From an uncultured Ruminococcus sp. (GTDB lineage: Bacteria; Bacillota; Clostridia; Oscillospirales; Ruminococcaceae): a DNA stretch of 64,000 nt. The DNA is taken from NCBI GenBank assembly GCA_934474025.1, contig CAKSMF010000002.1, forward strand, positions 1-64,000, given 5' to 3'. The notes beneath the pieces were generated by a model. The model did not search any database and had not been told where the DNA came from. It saw nothing but the letters and a program-made list of their open reading frames with translations. A program made the position numbers and the translations under genes. Numbering within the stretch: the stretch's first letter is position 1; every line of letters starts with the position of its first letter. Below are positions 25,228-34,110 of this stretch, one piece after another.

Positions 25228-25770
25228 ATTTTACTGGTATCTCTTAAAGAAGTTCCTAAAAAAGAACAGCGTCTTCATGCACATAACCTTTTGCGTGAGT
25301 GTTTAAGGAAATATAACATAAATTACATTATCGACCATACACCAGTTACACATGGTGACTACGGCAAACCCTCATTGACAGAATTTCCGAAAATAAAGTA
25401 TAATTTATCCCATGCCAACGGTATTGCAGTATGTCTGATATCACACAGGGAATGCGGTGTTGACTGTGAAGCTGTTCGCCCTTACCGTCCTAATGTGGTT
25501 AAACGTGCGTTTTCAGAAAACGAAAAACTTCTTATTGAAAATACAGCAGAAAATGAACGTGACTTATTGTTTTTCCGCCTGTGGACTTTAAAGGAGGCTT
25601 ATGTAAAAGCTATTGGTATTGGAATTTCTTATCCCATGAATACCATTGAATTTTCGTTCAGTGACAATAAAATAACATCATCAGTAAAAGGATACAAATT
25701 TAAACAATACATTCTCAAAAACGGCAAATTTATTGTTTCTGTATGTCAAAAAACAGAAAGGAGCAATTAA
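25228..25770 (+). CDS. 4'-phosphopantetheinyl transferase (Sfp-like), non-ATG start
   Basis: Sfp-type enzymes attach the CoA-derived phosphopantetheine arm to carrier-protein serines. Core motifs are present: YGKPSL, FNLSH-like YNLSHANG, GVDCEAVRP (metal-binding Asp and Glu) and WTLKEAYVKAIGIGI. The first usual start in frame is TTG 25291, but it has no ribosome site and would cut off family-like sequence (KKEQRLHAHNLLRECLRKY). A strong AAAGGAGGAG (25212-25221) sits just after an in-frame TAA (25210-25212). The codons that could initiate behind it are ATT 25228 (spacing 6) or CTG 25234. I place the start at ATT 25228 (180 residues) with reservation. Downstream, the SH3b gene begins one base after the stop. 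Confidence 0.8.
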   Translation: MLLVSLKEVPKKEQRLHAHNLLRECLRKYNINYIIDHTPVTHGDYGKPSLTEFPKIKYNLSHANGIAVCLISHRECGVDCEAVRPYRPNVVKRAFSENEKLLIENTAENERDLLFFRLWTLKEAYVKAIGIGISYPMNTIEFSFSDNKITSSVKGYKFKQYILKNGKFIVSVCQKTERSN

Positions 25771-25771
25771 C

Positions 25772-27001
25772 TTGAATAAGAATTACAATGATGACAGATA
25801 TTCTCATAATTCAAACTCAATGCCTGAATATCAAAGTCCTTATAATCAACCTTTTAATAGACAAAAAATAGATAATTCTCCTTCAAAAAACTCAAAAGGA
25901 GTATATATTGTTCTGATATGCGTGTTAATATGCTTTACAGTAATAATAATTCTGATGTTTACATTAATGCGTTCAATGATTGACGGCGGTAACAAAAAAA
26001 ATAATAATAATATAGCAGTTTCCCAAGAAAGTTCAACTACTACTCAACCTTTGAATACAACTGCTGAAATATCTACTGCACCTGTTGAAACAGTAACAGA
26101 AATAGTTACAGTTGTTGTTGAAGTAACTACATCTCCAACTATACAAGAACCGCAGTTAAATTCATATTCATATACTATAAATAATTATAATCTTCCATTG
26201 TATACATATCCGAATTATGATTCAAATATTATTAAATTCATTACAGACAGAGGAAATTACACAATAGTAGAAAATTCCGGACACTGGGGAAAATTAGATT
26301 CTGGTGGCTGGATTAACCTTGACGACGCTGAAACATACGGAAATATAAATTATGCCGGTACAGGATATGTTTCAACTCAAAGTGATCCGCTTACACTGCG
26401 TTATACAACAAGTTCGGATTCAAAAAGTCTGGATTCCATTCCGAAAAATACCTATCTTGAATTATACTATACTGATTTTTCGGACTGGTATTACACTCAA
26501 TACAATGGAAAATGCGGTTTTGTAAGTGCAAAATATATTACTATGGGAAAAATTCCGCAAGTACGTATAGGAAATTATTACGGTTGCGGAACAGTTGCCA
26601 CTAAAAAAGACCCTTTGAATGTACGTTCTTTACCTTCAGAAAACTCATCTATTCTAACTACTATTCCAAAGGGTACATCTATCGATTTATATTCCACAAG
26701 CGAAACAGGCTGGTATTACACGACTTATAACGGAAAAAGCGGTTATGTAAAATCCGATTACATATCATTTGAATCTGTAGGATATGATATTTGTAATCCC
26801 ACAGCTTACATAAACACTCAGAAAGACCCTCTTAATCTCAGGGCTTCCGCATCAACAGACAGTTCTATTATAACGACAATTCCAAAAGGAACTGCTGTAA
26901 ACATTATTGAATATGGAGATTCATGGTGTTATATAGAATGGAACGGATATAAAGGATATGCAAATACACAATTCCTTTCATTCTGTCATTCTGAAATATA
27001 A
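25772..27001 (+). CDS. membrane-anchored protein with four bacterial SH3 repeats
   Basis: The 409-residue protein has an Asn/Ser-rich cytoplasmic N-terminus, one membrane helix (about 43-66), a Thr/Val/Glu-rich linker (about 70-130) and about four SH3b-like repeats outside. The last three share a clear pattern: STQSDPLTLRYTTSS, ATKKDPLNVRSLPSE and NTQKDPLNLRASAST, each followed by a WYY or WCY motif and GYV/GYA. Such repeats usually bind peptidoglycan. The start is TTG 25772 with AAAGGAG upstream; the longer frame overlaps the preceding gene without a ribosome site. No enzymatic domain is present. Probably cotranscribed with the phosphopantetheinyl transferase and the GH94 gene. Confidence 0.88.
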   Translation: MNKNYNDDRYSHNSNSMPEYQSPYNQPFNRQKIDNSPSKNSKGVYIVLICVLICFTVIIILMFTLMRSMIDGGNKKNNNNIAVSQESSTTTQPLNTTAEISTAPVETVTEIVTVVVEVTTSPTIQEPQLNSYSYTINNYNLPLYTYPNYDSNIIKFITDRGNYTIVENSGHWGKLDSGGWINLDDAETYGNINYAGTGYVSTQSDPLTLRYTTSSDSKSLDSIPKNTYLELYYTDFSDWYYTQYNGKCGFVSAKYITMGKIPQVRIGNYYGCGTVATKKDPLNVRSLPSENSSILTTIPKGTSIDLYSTSETGWYYTTYNGKSGYVKSDYISFESVGYDICNPTAYINTQKDPLNLRASASTDSSIITTIPKGTAVNIIEYGDSWCYIEWNGYKGYANTQFLSFCHSEI

Positions 27002-27036
27002 AATTATGCCCCAACCGGCAGAAAAGGAGAAAAAAT

Positions 27037-29418
27037 ATGCAGTATGGACACTTCGACCTTGAAAACAAGGAATATGTCATTACAAATCCCGCAACCCCAT
27101 CAGCATGGGCAAACTATCTCGGCGACCCTGAATACGGTGCTATAATTTCAAATAACGCTACTGGTTATAGCTTTGTAAAATCTGGAGCTAACGGAAGAAT
27201 TACACGTTACCGTTTCAATTCTGAAATGGCACTTCCCGGAAGATACATATATATTCGTGACAATGAAACAAATGATTATTGGTCAGCATCGTGGCAACCA
27301 GTAGGAAAGCCTCTCGACAAGTATAAGTCAGAATGTCGCCATGGTACAGCTTATACAGTTATTTCTGCTGAATATGCTGAAATCAAATCCGAAGTTACAT
27401 ATTACGTTCCATATAAAAAAACTTATGAAGTATGGCGTACTAAAATTACAAACAACAGCAACAAAGACAGAAAACTTTCAACATTCGGATTTATTGAGTT
27501 CACCAATGAGGACAACTATGAACAAGACCAAGTAAATTTACAGTATTCTCTCTTTATTTCAAAGACACAGTTTATAGATAATAAGATTCTTCAGACAATC
27601 AGCGAAAACAGTGAAAAAGACTGCCGTAACAGATTTTTCGGAATGGTTGGTGCAGATGTAACTGCTTCATGCGGTAGCCTTTCTGAATTTATCGGAAGTT
27701 ACAGAACTTATTCAAATCCTATAGCTGTTGAATCCGGAAAATGCAACAACATTATGAACTACAACTCAAATTCATGTGGTGCATTACAATCTGATATAAC
27801 TCTTAAATCCGGCGAAACTATCGAACTTATTTACATTCTCGGACAGCGTAACAATGAACAAGCTGACGAAATTCTCAACGAATACAAACAGGCAGGAAAA
27901 GTTGACGCCGAAATAAAACAGTTAAAAGATTACTGGCATGGACAGCTTTCAAATTTCAAAGTTGAAACCCCTTCAAACGAATTCAACAACATGATTAATG
28001 TATGGAATGCTTATCAGTGTTTTATAACATTCATCTGGTCAAGAGCTGCGTCTTTCGTTTATTGCGGACTCCGTAACGGTTATGGCTACCGTGATACTGT
28101 TCAGGATATTCAAGGTATTATTCATCTTAATCCGGAATTAGCCTGCGAAAAAATTCGTTTTATGCTTTCCGCTCAGGTTGACAATGGCGGAGGACTTCCG
28201 CTTGTAAAGTTCACACACAATGCGGGTCACGAAAACACTCCTGATGACCCAGAATACGTTAAGGAAACTGGTCACCCCTCATATCGTGCAGATGATGCTT
28301 TATGGCTTTTCCCGACTATCGCTAAATATTTAGGCGAATCCGGTAACGAAAATTTCCTTGATGAAGTAATTGTTTATGCTAACGGCGGTGAAGATACAGT
28401 TTATAATCATCTTAAAAAGGCTATTGATTTTTCAATGAATCACCTTGGCATTCATAATATGCCTGCCGGACTTCATGCAGACTGGAATGACTGTCTCCGT
28501 CTCGGTGCAAAGGGCGAATCAACTTTTGTAGCGTTCCAGCTTTATTACGCTGTAAGAACTATAAAACAGTATGCCATAGATAAAAATGATACCGAATACG
28601 TTGACTACATTGAAAATGTACAAACCAATCTTGAAAAAGCCCTTTCTGAATGCTGGGACGATGACAGATGGATTAGAGGCATTCGTGAAGATGGAATTAT
28701 TGTCGGTGCTAAAAAAGACCCCGAAGCTAATATGTGGCTCAATCCTCAAAGCTGGGGCGTAATTTCAGGATTTTCAAATGCTGAACAGGCTGAAAAATCT
28801 ATGGAAAGCGTTCATAAAATACTTAACACTCCATATGGTGCAAAACTTCTCGAACCTCCATACAAAAAGCACTATTTTGACGGTGCTTTAATGCATATTT
28901 TCAATGACGATACCAAAGAAAACGGCGGTATATTCTCACAGTCACAAGGCTGGCTTATTCTTGCAGAATCACTTCTCGGACACGGTAACAGAGCTTTTGA
29001 ATACTTCCTTGAAAGTTCTCCTGCTTCAATGAACGACAAGGCAGAAATTCGTGTAATGGAACCTTATGTTCATGGACAATTTACTGAATCAAAAGCTTCT
29101 CCTTATGAGGGACGTTCACACGTTCATTGGCTTACAGGTACAGCTTCCACAGTAATGGTTGGCTGTGTAGAAGGTATCTGCGGTATGCGTCCAGACCTCA
29201 AGGGAATCAAAATTGCACCGTCTATTCCAGCAGAATGGAACAGTTTCAAAATTGAAAAGAATTTCAGAAACAAAAAACTTAACATTACAGTTAATAACTC
29301 CGCACACGTTGAAAGCGGTGTAAAAGAAATCATTCTTAATGGAAACAAAATTGACGGAAATTATATTCCTGCTGATTCTCTCACAGAAAACAATGATATA
29401 ACCGTTATACTCGGATAA
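27037..29418 (+). CDS. GH94 phosphorylase, probably cellobiose phosphorylase
   Basis: GH94 enzymes split beta-glucosides with phosphate, saving ATP; the cellobiose type gives glucose 1-phosphate plus glucose. The 793 residues match the cytosolic single-disaccharide class (no signal peptide). The N-terminus MQYGHFDLENKEYVITNP resembles cellobiose and chitobiose phosphorylases. The (alpha/alpha)6 barrel includes GYGYRDTVQDIQGIIH and the catalytic region HADWNDCLRLG, where the Asp of WND (about residue 485) is the likely proton donor. Chitobiose or another beta-disaccharide cannot be excluded from sequence alone. It lies 35 bp after the SH3b gene and is followed by a terminator. A cellodextrin-using lifestyle would suit the GH74-dockerin enzyme nearby. 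Confidence 0.88.
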   Translation: MQYGHFDLENKEYVITNPATPSAWANYLGDPEYGAIISNNATGYSFVKSGANGRITRYRFNSEMALPGRYIYIRDNETNDYWSASWQPVGKPLDKYKSECRHGTAYTVISAEYAEIKSEVTYYVPYKKTYEVWRTKITNNSNKDRKLSTFGFIEFTNEDNYEQDQVNLQYSLFISKTQFIDNKILQTISENSEKDCRNRFFGMVGADVTASCGSLSEFIGSYRTYSNPIAVESGKCNNIMNYNSNSCGALQSDITLKSGETIELIYILGQRNNEQADEILNEYKQAGKVDAEIKQLKDYWHGQLSNFKVETPSNEFNNMINVWNAYQCFITFIWSRAASFVYCGLRNGYGYRDTVQDIQGIIHLNPELACEKIRFMLSAQVDNGGGLPLVKFTHNAGHENTPDDPEYVKETGHPSYRADDALWLFPTIAKYLGESGNENFLDEVIVYANGGEDTVYNHLKKAIDFSMNHLGIHNMPAGLHADWNDCLRLGAKGESTFVAFQLYYAVRTIKQYAIDKNDTEYVDYIENVQTNLEKALSECWDDDRWIRGIREDGIIVGAKKDPEANMWLNPQSWGVISGFSNAEQAEKSMESVHKILNTPYGAKLLEPPYKKHYFDGALMHIFNDDTKENGGIFSQSQGWLILAESLLGHGNRAFEYFLESSPASMNDKAEIRVMEPYVHGQFTESKASPYEGRSHVHWLTGTASTVMVGCVEGICGMRPDLKGIKIAPSIPAEWNSFKIEKNFRNKKLNITVNNSAHVESGVKEIILNGNKIDGNYIPADSLTENNDITVILG

Positions 29419-29424
29419 AAAAAT

Positions 29425-29460
29425 TCCCGAAAGTATTTTTTCAAATGCTTTCGGGATTAT
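29425..29460. terminator. terminator after the GH94 gene
   Basis: TCCCGAAAGTATTT pairs with AAATGCTTTCGGGA across a 4-nt loop, followed by TTATTATTTAT. It lies between convergent genes and may act in both directions. Confidence 0.8.
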
Positions 29461-29463
29461 TAT

Positions 29464-29907
29464 TTATACCAGTTTCATATACAAAAGCGGATATGAATTA
29501 CCTTGTTCATCAAAATCTGTTCGTTTATATATTTCAAAACCCATATGTTTATAAAATCCAATTGCTTGCGGATTTTGTTCATTTACTGTAACTTCATTAA
29601 TATTATAATTCTGAATGCCGTATATCAGCAATCGTTTTCCAATACCTTTTTTTCTTTCTGATGGTAAAATAAAAAGCATTTCCAGACGATTATCTTCTAT
29701 TCCCATAAAAGCAACCGTTTCTTTAAAGTAATTTTCAGCAATTATAAGATGTTTTACAGCACTTAAAGCTGACGGAACATATTCCTTGATTTTATTTACT
29801 TCTGTTTCCGAAAGAAAAAAGTGCGTTGCCAGAACAGAATTTTCTCAAATTTTAAGAAGTGTTGTCAATAATTGATTGTTTCTATCCTGAACTTCATATA
29901 TTTTCAT
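29464..29907 (-). pseudogene. GNAT acetyltransferase gene interrupted by one in-frame TGA
   Basis: The full frame runs from ATG 29907 (TGAGGAG just upstream) to the stop at 29464, 147 residues if read through. Codon 21 is TGA (29845-29847). The context TLLKI-stop-ENSVLATHFFLSE strongly suggests that a Trp codon (TGG) was lost, since N-acetyltransferases of this type read IWENSV..TH.FL there. The rest is intact, including the acetyl-CoA loop LPSERKKGIGKRLL and NEQNPQAIGFYKHMGFE. No other defect is visible, so the lesion looks recent. Internal initiation at ATG 29706 would give only 80 residues. It lies 45 bp after another interrupted gene. Confidence 0.85.
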
Positions 29908-29952
29908 TTACTTCTCCTCAACATACTGGAATTTGTAATATTATATAATTAA

Positions 29953-30537
29953 TTATTTCTTAAAAAAATGAAAATCACAGCAATTTCCACCATAACCTAA
30001 AGTTTGAGTTCGTGTAAATCCTATTTTTTTCAGTCCGCCATATGTAACATCATCAACATCGCAAAACAAACGGCACAGTTCCGCACAGCCATTTTCCACA
30101 CAAGCCGTATGCCAAAGACACTTTTTAATAGTTACATCAAAATAACCCTTACCATGCTTTTGAACACTTACCTGTAAATCAGTTGTTTTCATAATTTTAA
30201 GGAATATTTTGCTGTAAATTGAATAAAATCCTGGTACTAATTCCATTTTGGCTGTAGAAGAATGTTTTTTTACTGCAACTTTATCAATCATATATTTTCG
30301 CATATAATTATATACATTATCTTCTGATAAATCATCTTTTAACAGAGTTTTATATAATGCTATACGTGGGAGAATCGTCTGAATAAGTGTTTTCATCTAA
30401 TTTTCCGACTTATTTTTTGTATTCTCAATAAGTGTATTGAGCATTTTCTCTTGCTTGTCAAACAATGAATTACCCTTATTTGTTCCAAATTCCTCAATTA
30501 AAAATAATTTTATCTGTTTTTGTTGTTTTATATTCAT
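29953..30537 (-). pseudogene. ATC-hydrolase-family gene split by one in-frame TAG
   Basis: Two frames abut in the same phase. One is 46 codons from ATG 30537 (AAAGAGGTG upstream), ending at TAG 30397-30399. The other is 147 codons starting at the very next ATG (30396). Read through, the product is 194 residues. The C-terminal part has the Cys-rich signature of L-2-amino-thiazoline-4-carboxylate hydrolase-like proteins (CLWHTACVENGCAELCRLFC, LGYGGNCCDFHF). I infer that the first 46 residues are its normal N-terminus and that TAG replaced a Gln codon. Alternatively the parts are two coupled genes. The promoter and operator-like palindrome upstream are intact. Confidence 0.65.
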
Positions 30538-30563
30538 TATTTCAACACCTCTTTAAATTTGGA

Positions 30564-30607
30564 TTTACCTTAGTAAATATTATATAGCAAAGAAATTCAT
30601 TTGTCAA
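30564..30607 (-). promoter_or_regulatory. promoter with overlapping operator-like palindrome
   Basis: Minus strand TTGACA (30602-30607), 17-nt spacer, TATAAT (30579-30584). One base beyond the -10 lies the palindrome TTTAC-N4-GTAAA (30564-30577), covering the expected transcription start. That position suits a repressor of the TetR/MarR/HxlR kind, but no regulator gene is adjacent. Confidence 0.7.
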
Positions 30608-30616
30608 TGAAAACGC

Positions 30617-30653
30617 AATAGCACCTCCGATTATAAAAGTCAGAGGTGCTATT
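30617..30653 (-). terminator. hairpin terminator after the 30676 gene
   Basis: AATAGCACCTC (30617-30627) pairs with GAGGTGCTATT (30643-30653). The T-run after it on the minus strand is short (GCGTTTTC). It ends the ABC operon before the next promoter. Confidence 0.65.
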
Positions 30654-30675
30654 ATTAAACTTTTTTATGAATATC

Positions 30676-30966
30676 TCACTTGTTACTTTTATCAAGAGAT
30701 TTTTCAAGCCAAAGTCTTGCGGTATCAAGAGCCTCATAAAGTCCGTCGCATTCTCTGTTGCGGACACAGGCTTTAAGAGGGTCAATATTTGGGTCGGTGG
30801 ACATCTGAACAACCCTTATTCTTCCGGCAACTTCATCGTCACCGATTTTTTGTGTGGAAAGTATATTCATCATTATTACATAGTCATCTGACATATATCC
30901 ATAATAAATAGTATTCTGGCATCTCACAAGCGGATAGCCTTTGTAGGTGTAAAATTTTTCGTTCAT
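30676..30966 (-). CDS. small hypothetical protein at the end of the ABC operon
   Basis: I do not recognise this 96-residue protein. It is soluble-looking, with aromatic residues at the N-terminus (MNEKFYTYKGYPLVRC, YYGYMSDDYVIMM) and a helical C-terminus (YEALDTARLWLEKSLDK). AAGGAGG lies before ATG 30966. It follows the DUF4340 gene by 24 bp and precedes a hairpin terminator, so it is the last gene of the Gld-type operon. Confidence 0.75.
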   Translation of the reverse strand: MNEKFYTYKGYPLVRCQNTIYYGYMSDDYVIMMNILSTQKIGDDEVAGRIRVVQMSTDPNIDPLKACVRNRECDGLYEALDTARLWLEKSLDKSNK

Positions 30967-30990
30967 TGAATATCCTCCTTAAATAATTAG

Positions 30991-32508
30991 TTATTTCCAG
31001 GTTGTGACATAATCCTCCCCTGTTTCTATTTTCTTGATATTGTCAACAAGAGTATCCACATAAGCCTTTGAACAAATATACTTGCTTTTTCCGTCAACTG
31101 CAATAAGAGATGTCATTGTTGTATTTTCATAGAAATCAATTTTAACTGTTTTCTTCATGTAGCTGTCAGTATATTCCAGACTTACTAAAGGTTCAGCATC
31201 AGGAATTTCAGCATCAAGGGCAAATTCTTCTGCTGATGCACTTATAAGGAAACTATAAAATTGTCTGTAACGTTCACTGTCAAAAGATTCACCGTTTCTT
31301 GTAACGTTGAAATTATCAGCCTTAGTATTTTCGGCATTTTTGTCCTTTGCTTCAATGACAAATTCTTCTGAAAGGTCAGCAGTTTTTACAGTAAGATTTG
31401 TAATGTTCCATACATATGAACCTATCATAATTCTTGATGTTATGTCAATCGGAAGAACTGTACACCATTTTGCATTTTCCACATCAACAGTGTATATGAT
31501 ATTTCCGTTTTCAAACATTGCATAACAGTATTTTTTTCCGTTGTCAGTGAAAGGTTCGCTTAAAAGAAGTACATAATTATTACCGTCATCACAATCCATA
31601 GTCACACGGCAGAAAGGTTCTTTAAGACCTGCTGATGCTATATCAGATTCCTTGCAATGAACAGAATATATTCCATCAGCCTGCAAACCAAACATTCCGT
31701 TGGTTATGTCTTCCGAACGTTCAACAGTAAGATAAGCGTCAGTTGGTTCAACCATAACCATAGTAGCAGAAGTACCTCCGGAATATTCACTGTCATCACT
31801 GCTCTTGTCGTATTCAAGAAGAATATCATAATCAATGTCTTGACGTTCAATTTTAAGACTGTTTATTTTTGGATAACTGTCTTCTGGTGGTTCTTCAAGT
31901 ATTACCGTTTCTATAAAGTCATTAAGAGTTTTGCCATAGTTTGCCACGTAGAAAGTCGCAACAGTATAGACAACATTTTCGCCGTCAAGCATAACATAAG
32001 TAGCTGAATTTGCTGGTGCTTCATCGCCAACCATAAACTTGACAACATTTCCGGTCTGAAACTTAACTTCAACTTCCGCTTTAGGTTTATCAAGTCCGAA
32101 TTTTGCAAGGTTATCGCAGTTTTCATCAACTATTGAATTTGTTACCATGTGATTGGCATTATTTGCAAGAGTTCCGACAAGTGATGTATTAAGCGGAATA
32201 TCTTCATAACCGTCAAGAGTATATGTTGCTGCTGAATCTTCTGTAGGTTCAGAATTCATTATAACATGAAGAGTTTCGCCATTTTTTACAGTAACATCTG
32301 TTATAAGACCTTCTTCGTCTGAATCTCCGTCTTTTACAAGAACTATTCCCTCGCCGTAAGCCTCTGAACTTTCTTCCGAAGATGATGTACTGCTTGATTC
32401 AGTATTTTCATTGTCCTTTGGCTCTATAAGCTTGAGTGTAAGCAATCCTCCGCCCAGTACGATAACTGCAACACTTAATCCGATAATACTTTTAGTTGTT
32501 TTGTTCAT
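30991..32508 (-). CDS. DUF4340 membrane-anchored protein of the Gld-type ABC operon
   Basis: The 505-residue protein has one N-terminal membrane helix (about 8-27, SIIGLSVAVIVLGGGLLTL), an acidic Ser/Glu linker and a long extracytoplasmic beta-rich region made of two DUF4340-like units. The family is known mainly as a companion of GldG-type ABC auxiliary proteins. Its start overlaps the gldG-like stop by 4 nt (ATGA), so translation is coupled. Its role is unknown; it may present or bind the transported molecule at the cell surface (inference). Confidence 0.85.
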   Translation of the reverse strand: MNKTTKSIIGLSVAVIVLGGGLLTLKLIEPKDNENTESSSTSSSEESSEAYGEGIVLVKDGDSDEEGLITDVTVKNGETLHVIMNSEPTEDSAATYTLDGYEDIPLNTSLVGTLANNANHMVTNSIVDENCDNLAKFGLDKPKAEVEVKFQTGNVVKFMVGDEAPANSATYVMLDGENVVYTVATFYVANYGKTLNDFIETVILEEPPEDSYPKINSLKIERQDIDYDILLEYDKSSDDSEYSGGTSATMVMVEPTDAYLTVERSEDITNGMFGLQADGIYSVHCKESDIASAGLKEPFCRVTMDCDDGNNYVLLLSEPFTDNGKKYCYAMFENGNIIYTVDVENAKWCTVLPIDITSRIMIGSYVWNITNLTVKTADLSEEFVIEAKDKNAENTKADNFNVTRNGESFDSERYRQFYSFLISASAEEFALDAEIPDAEPLVSLEYTDSYMKKTVKIDFYENTTMTSLIAVDGKSKYICSKAYVDTLVDNIKKIETGEDYVTTWK

Positions 32509-34085
32509 CGATTCTTTCTCCTTACGAATACAACTATTCCGGCAACTGCAACTATTGCAGGAATTACATATATAACAACTATCTTGATAACATTCATTTC
32601 ACTTGAAGTAGGTGAAATAAGTGACTGTTGAAGTGCTTTTTCCGGAATAACTGCTGTAGCTTCTTTTCCGGTCATTGTATTAAGCATACCTATTATAACA
32701 TTAGCATTATTGAAAGCATTTGTCTGTGTAAGAATTGAATCGCTTATCATAAATGAACTTCCGAGTACAAGAAGATTGCTTGTATAGCGGTCAAGACCTG
32801 CACTTGTTTCTTTCTTTGAAAGTATAACAGCATCTCTTGCTCCAGTATCGCTGTTATCTTGGTCATATGAAGTATCCATTGATTTAAGAACTGAAACTGC
32901 TACACTGTCGTTATTCTTTGTGAGAATGGAAAGTTTTCTTGTAGCCGGTGCAACAATAGGAAGTGATTCATTAGGAAGAGTGCCTACAGAATCAGTATCA
33001 TTTACTGAAAGCTTTATATTTACATTCTGATTAAATCCTAAATAAGTTTCAATCCAGTTTGTATCATCAAGTATAGCACTTTCTTCTACCTGAATGCTCC
33101 AGTCTGCGAGAAATTCTGAAATATTCGGCAAATCAGTAACATAAAGGTTAGGAATATAAAGCATATTGCGTTCATAGTTTCCGTCATTGTAAAGGAAATC
33201 ACTTAATTTTTCAATAATATCCGCACTGAAATCAACTGACGGCATTGGTACAACTACCATATCGTAATCTTCAGGACTAAGATTATCAGATGCTATATCA
33301 ATTTCAGTACAGTCATAACCATTTTTGCTGAGGAATGACATAAAGTTAGAATTAACAGATTCATAGCCCTGTCCCGTAATTGAAGTACCGTTCATCATGG
33401 AAACAAAAGCTGTTTTTATAGGATTGGAATCTGTAACATTAAGAATTGCAGAAGTAATTGTACTTTCACCCACAAAATTCATGGTAACAGCAGTCTGTGT
33501 ACTTGTATTTGAAGGCTTAATCATGCTTACGATTTCTTCCTGACTTATAACTTTTACACGACCATTGCCGTTATTTTCAGAGAATACTACTATACTTCCT
33601 TCCGGAATGTCATTATTGTAATATTTTCTGTATTTTGCGATAATATCAGGGTCTTTGTTCATATCAACATACTGTACAGTGATACTTCCCTTGCCCTGCT
33701 TTGCATACATTTCGTAATTTTCGAGAATTGACGGTATCATATCATAAGGAGTCTCAACATTCATGCCATAATAAGCATACATCTGCTGATAATAGCTTCC
33801 CATTGAAGAAAAATCACTCTTAGGGAATGTTACTGTAATTTCTACATCTCCCTCAAGATTTTTTATAGCGTCAATTGATTCTGAACTTATTTCGTATCTG
33901 TTGTCAGATGTGAGGTCGATTTTTAATGGTGAACGCTTTGCAATCATACTGCATATAAGATTGATAATAACTACAAGCACTATTACAAGAGCTACTATCA
34001 CCATTGACATAGAACCATATTTAAATTTTTTCAAATTCTTTTTAGGTTTAATTTTCTTTTCGTTTACAACTTCTTTATTGCTCAT
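32505..34085 (-). CDS. GldG-like ABC transporter auxiliary protein
   Basis: The 526-residue protein has a basic cytoplasmic start, a membrane helix near residues 24-48 (SMVIVALVIVLVVIINLICS), a large extracytoplasmic ABC_transp_aux (GldG-type) domain and a second helix at the C-terminus (IVVIYVIPAIVAVAGIVVFV) ending in RRKNR. In Bacteroidetes GldA/F/G form an ABC system linked to gliding; in Firmicutes the relatives have no assigned substrate. It follows the permease by 25 bp and overlaps the DUF4340 start. Confidence 0.88.
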   Translation of the reverse strand: MSNKEVVNEKKIKPKKNLKKFKYGSMSMVIVALVIVLVVIINLICSMIAKRSPLKIDLTSDNRYEISSESIDAIKNLEGDVEITVTFPKSDFSSMGSYYQQMYAYYGMNVETPYDMIPSILENYEMYAKQGKGSITVQYVDMNKDPDIIAKYRKYYNNDIPEGSIVVFSENNGNGRVKVISQEEIVSMIKPSNTSTQTAVTMNFVGESTITSAILNVTDSNPIKTAFVSMMNGTSITGQGYESVNSNFMSFLSKNGYDCTEIDIASDNLSPEDYDMVVVPMPSVDFSADIIEKLSDFLYNDGNYERNMLYIPNLYVTDLPNISEFLADWSIQVEESAILDDTNWIETYLGFNQNVNIKLSVNDTDSVGTLPNESLPIVAPATRKLSILTKNNDSVAVSVLKSMDTSYDQDNSDTGARDAVILSKKETSAGLDRYTSNLLVLGSSFMISDSILTQTNAFNNANVIIGMLNTMTGKEATAVIPEKALQQSLISPTSSEMNVIKIVVIYVIPAIVAVAGIVVFVRRKNR

Positions 34086-34110
34086 CTGAAAAATACCTTC
34101 CTTTCATAAA

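Noticed and set aside
29464..30537. Genome-wide recoding of TGA as Trp or TAG as Gln
   Set aside because: TGA ends mfd (13944-13946), leuC and other intact genes, and intact genes use TGG for Trp.
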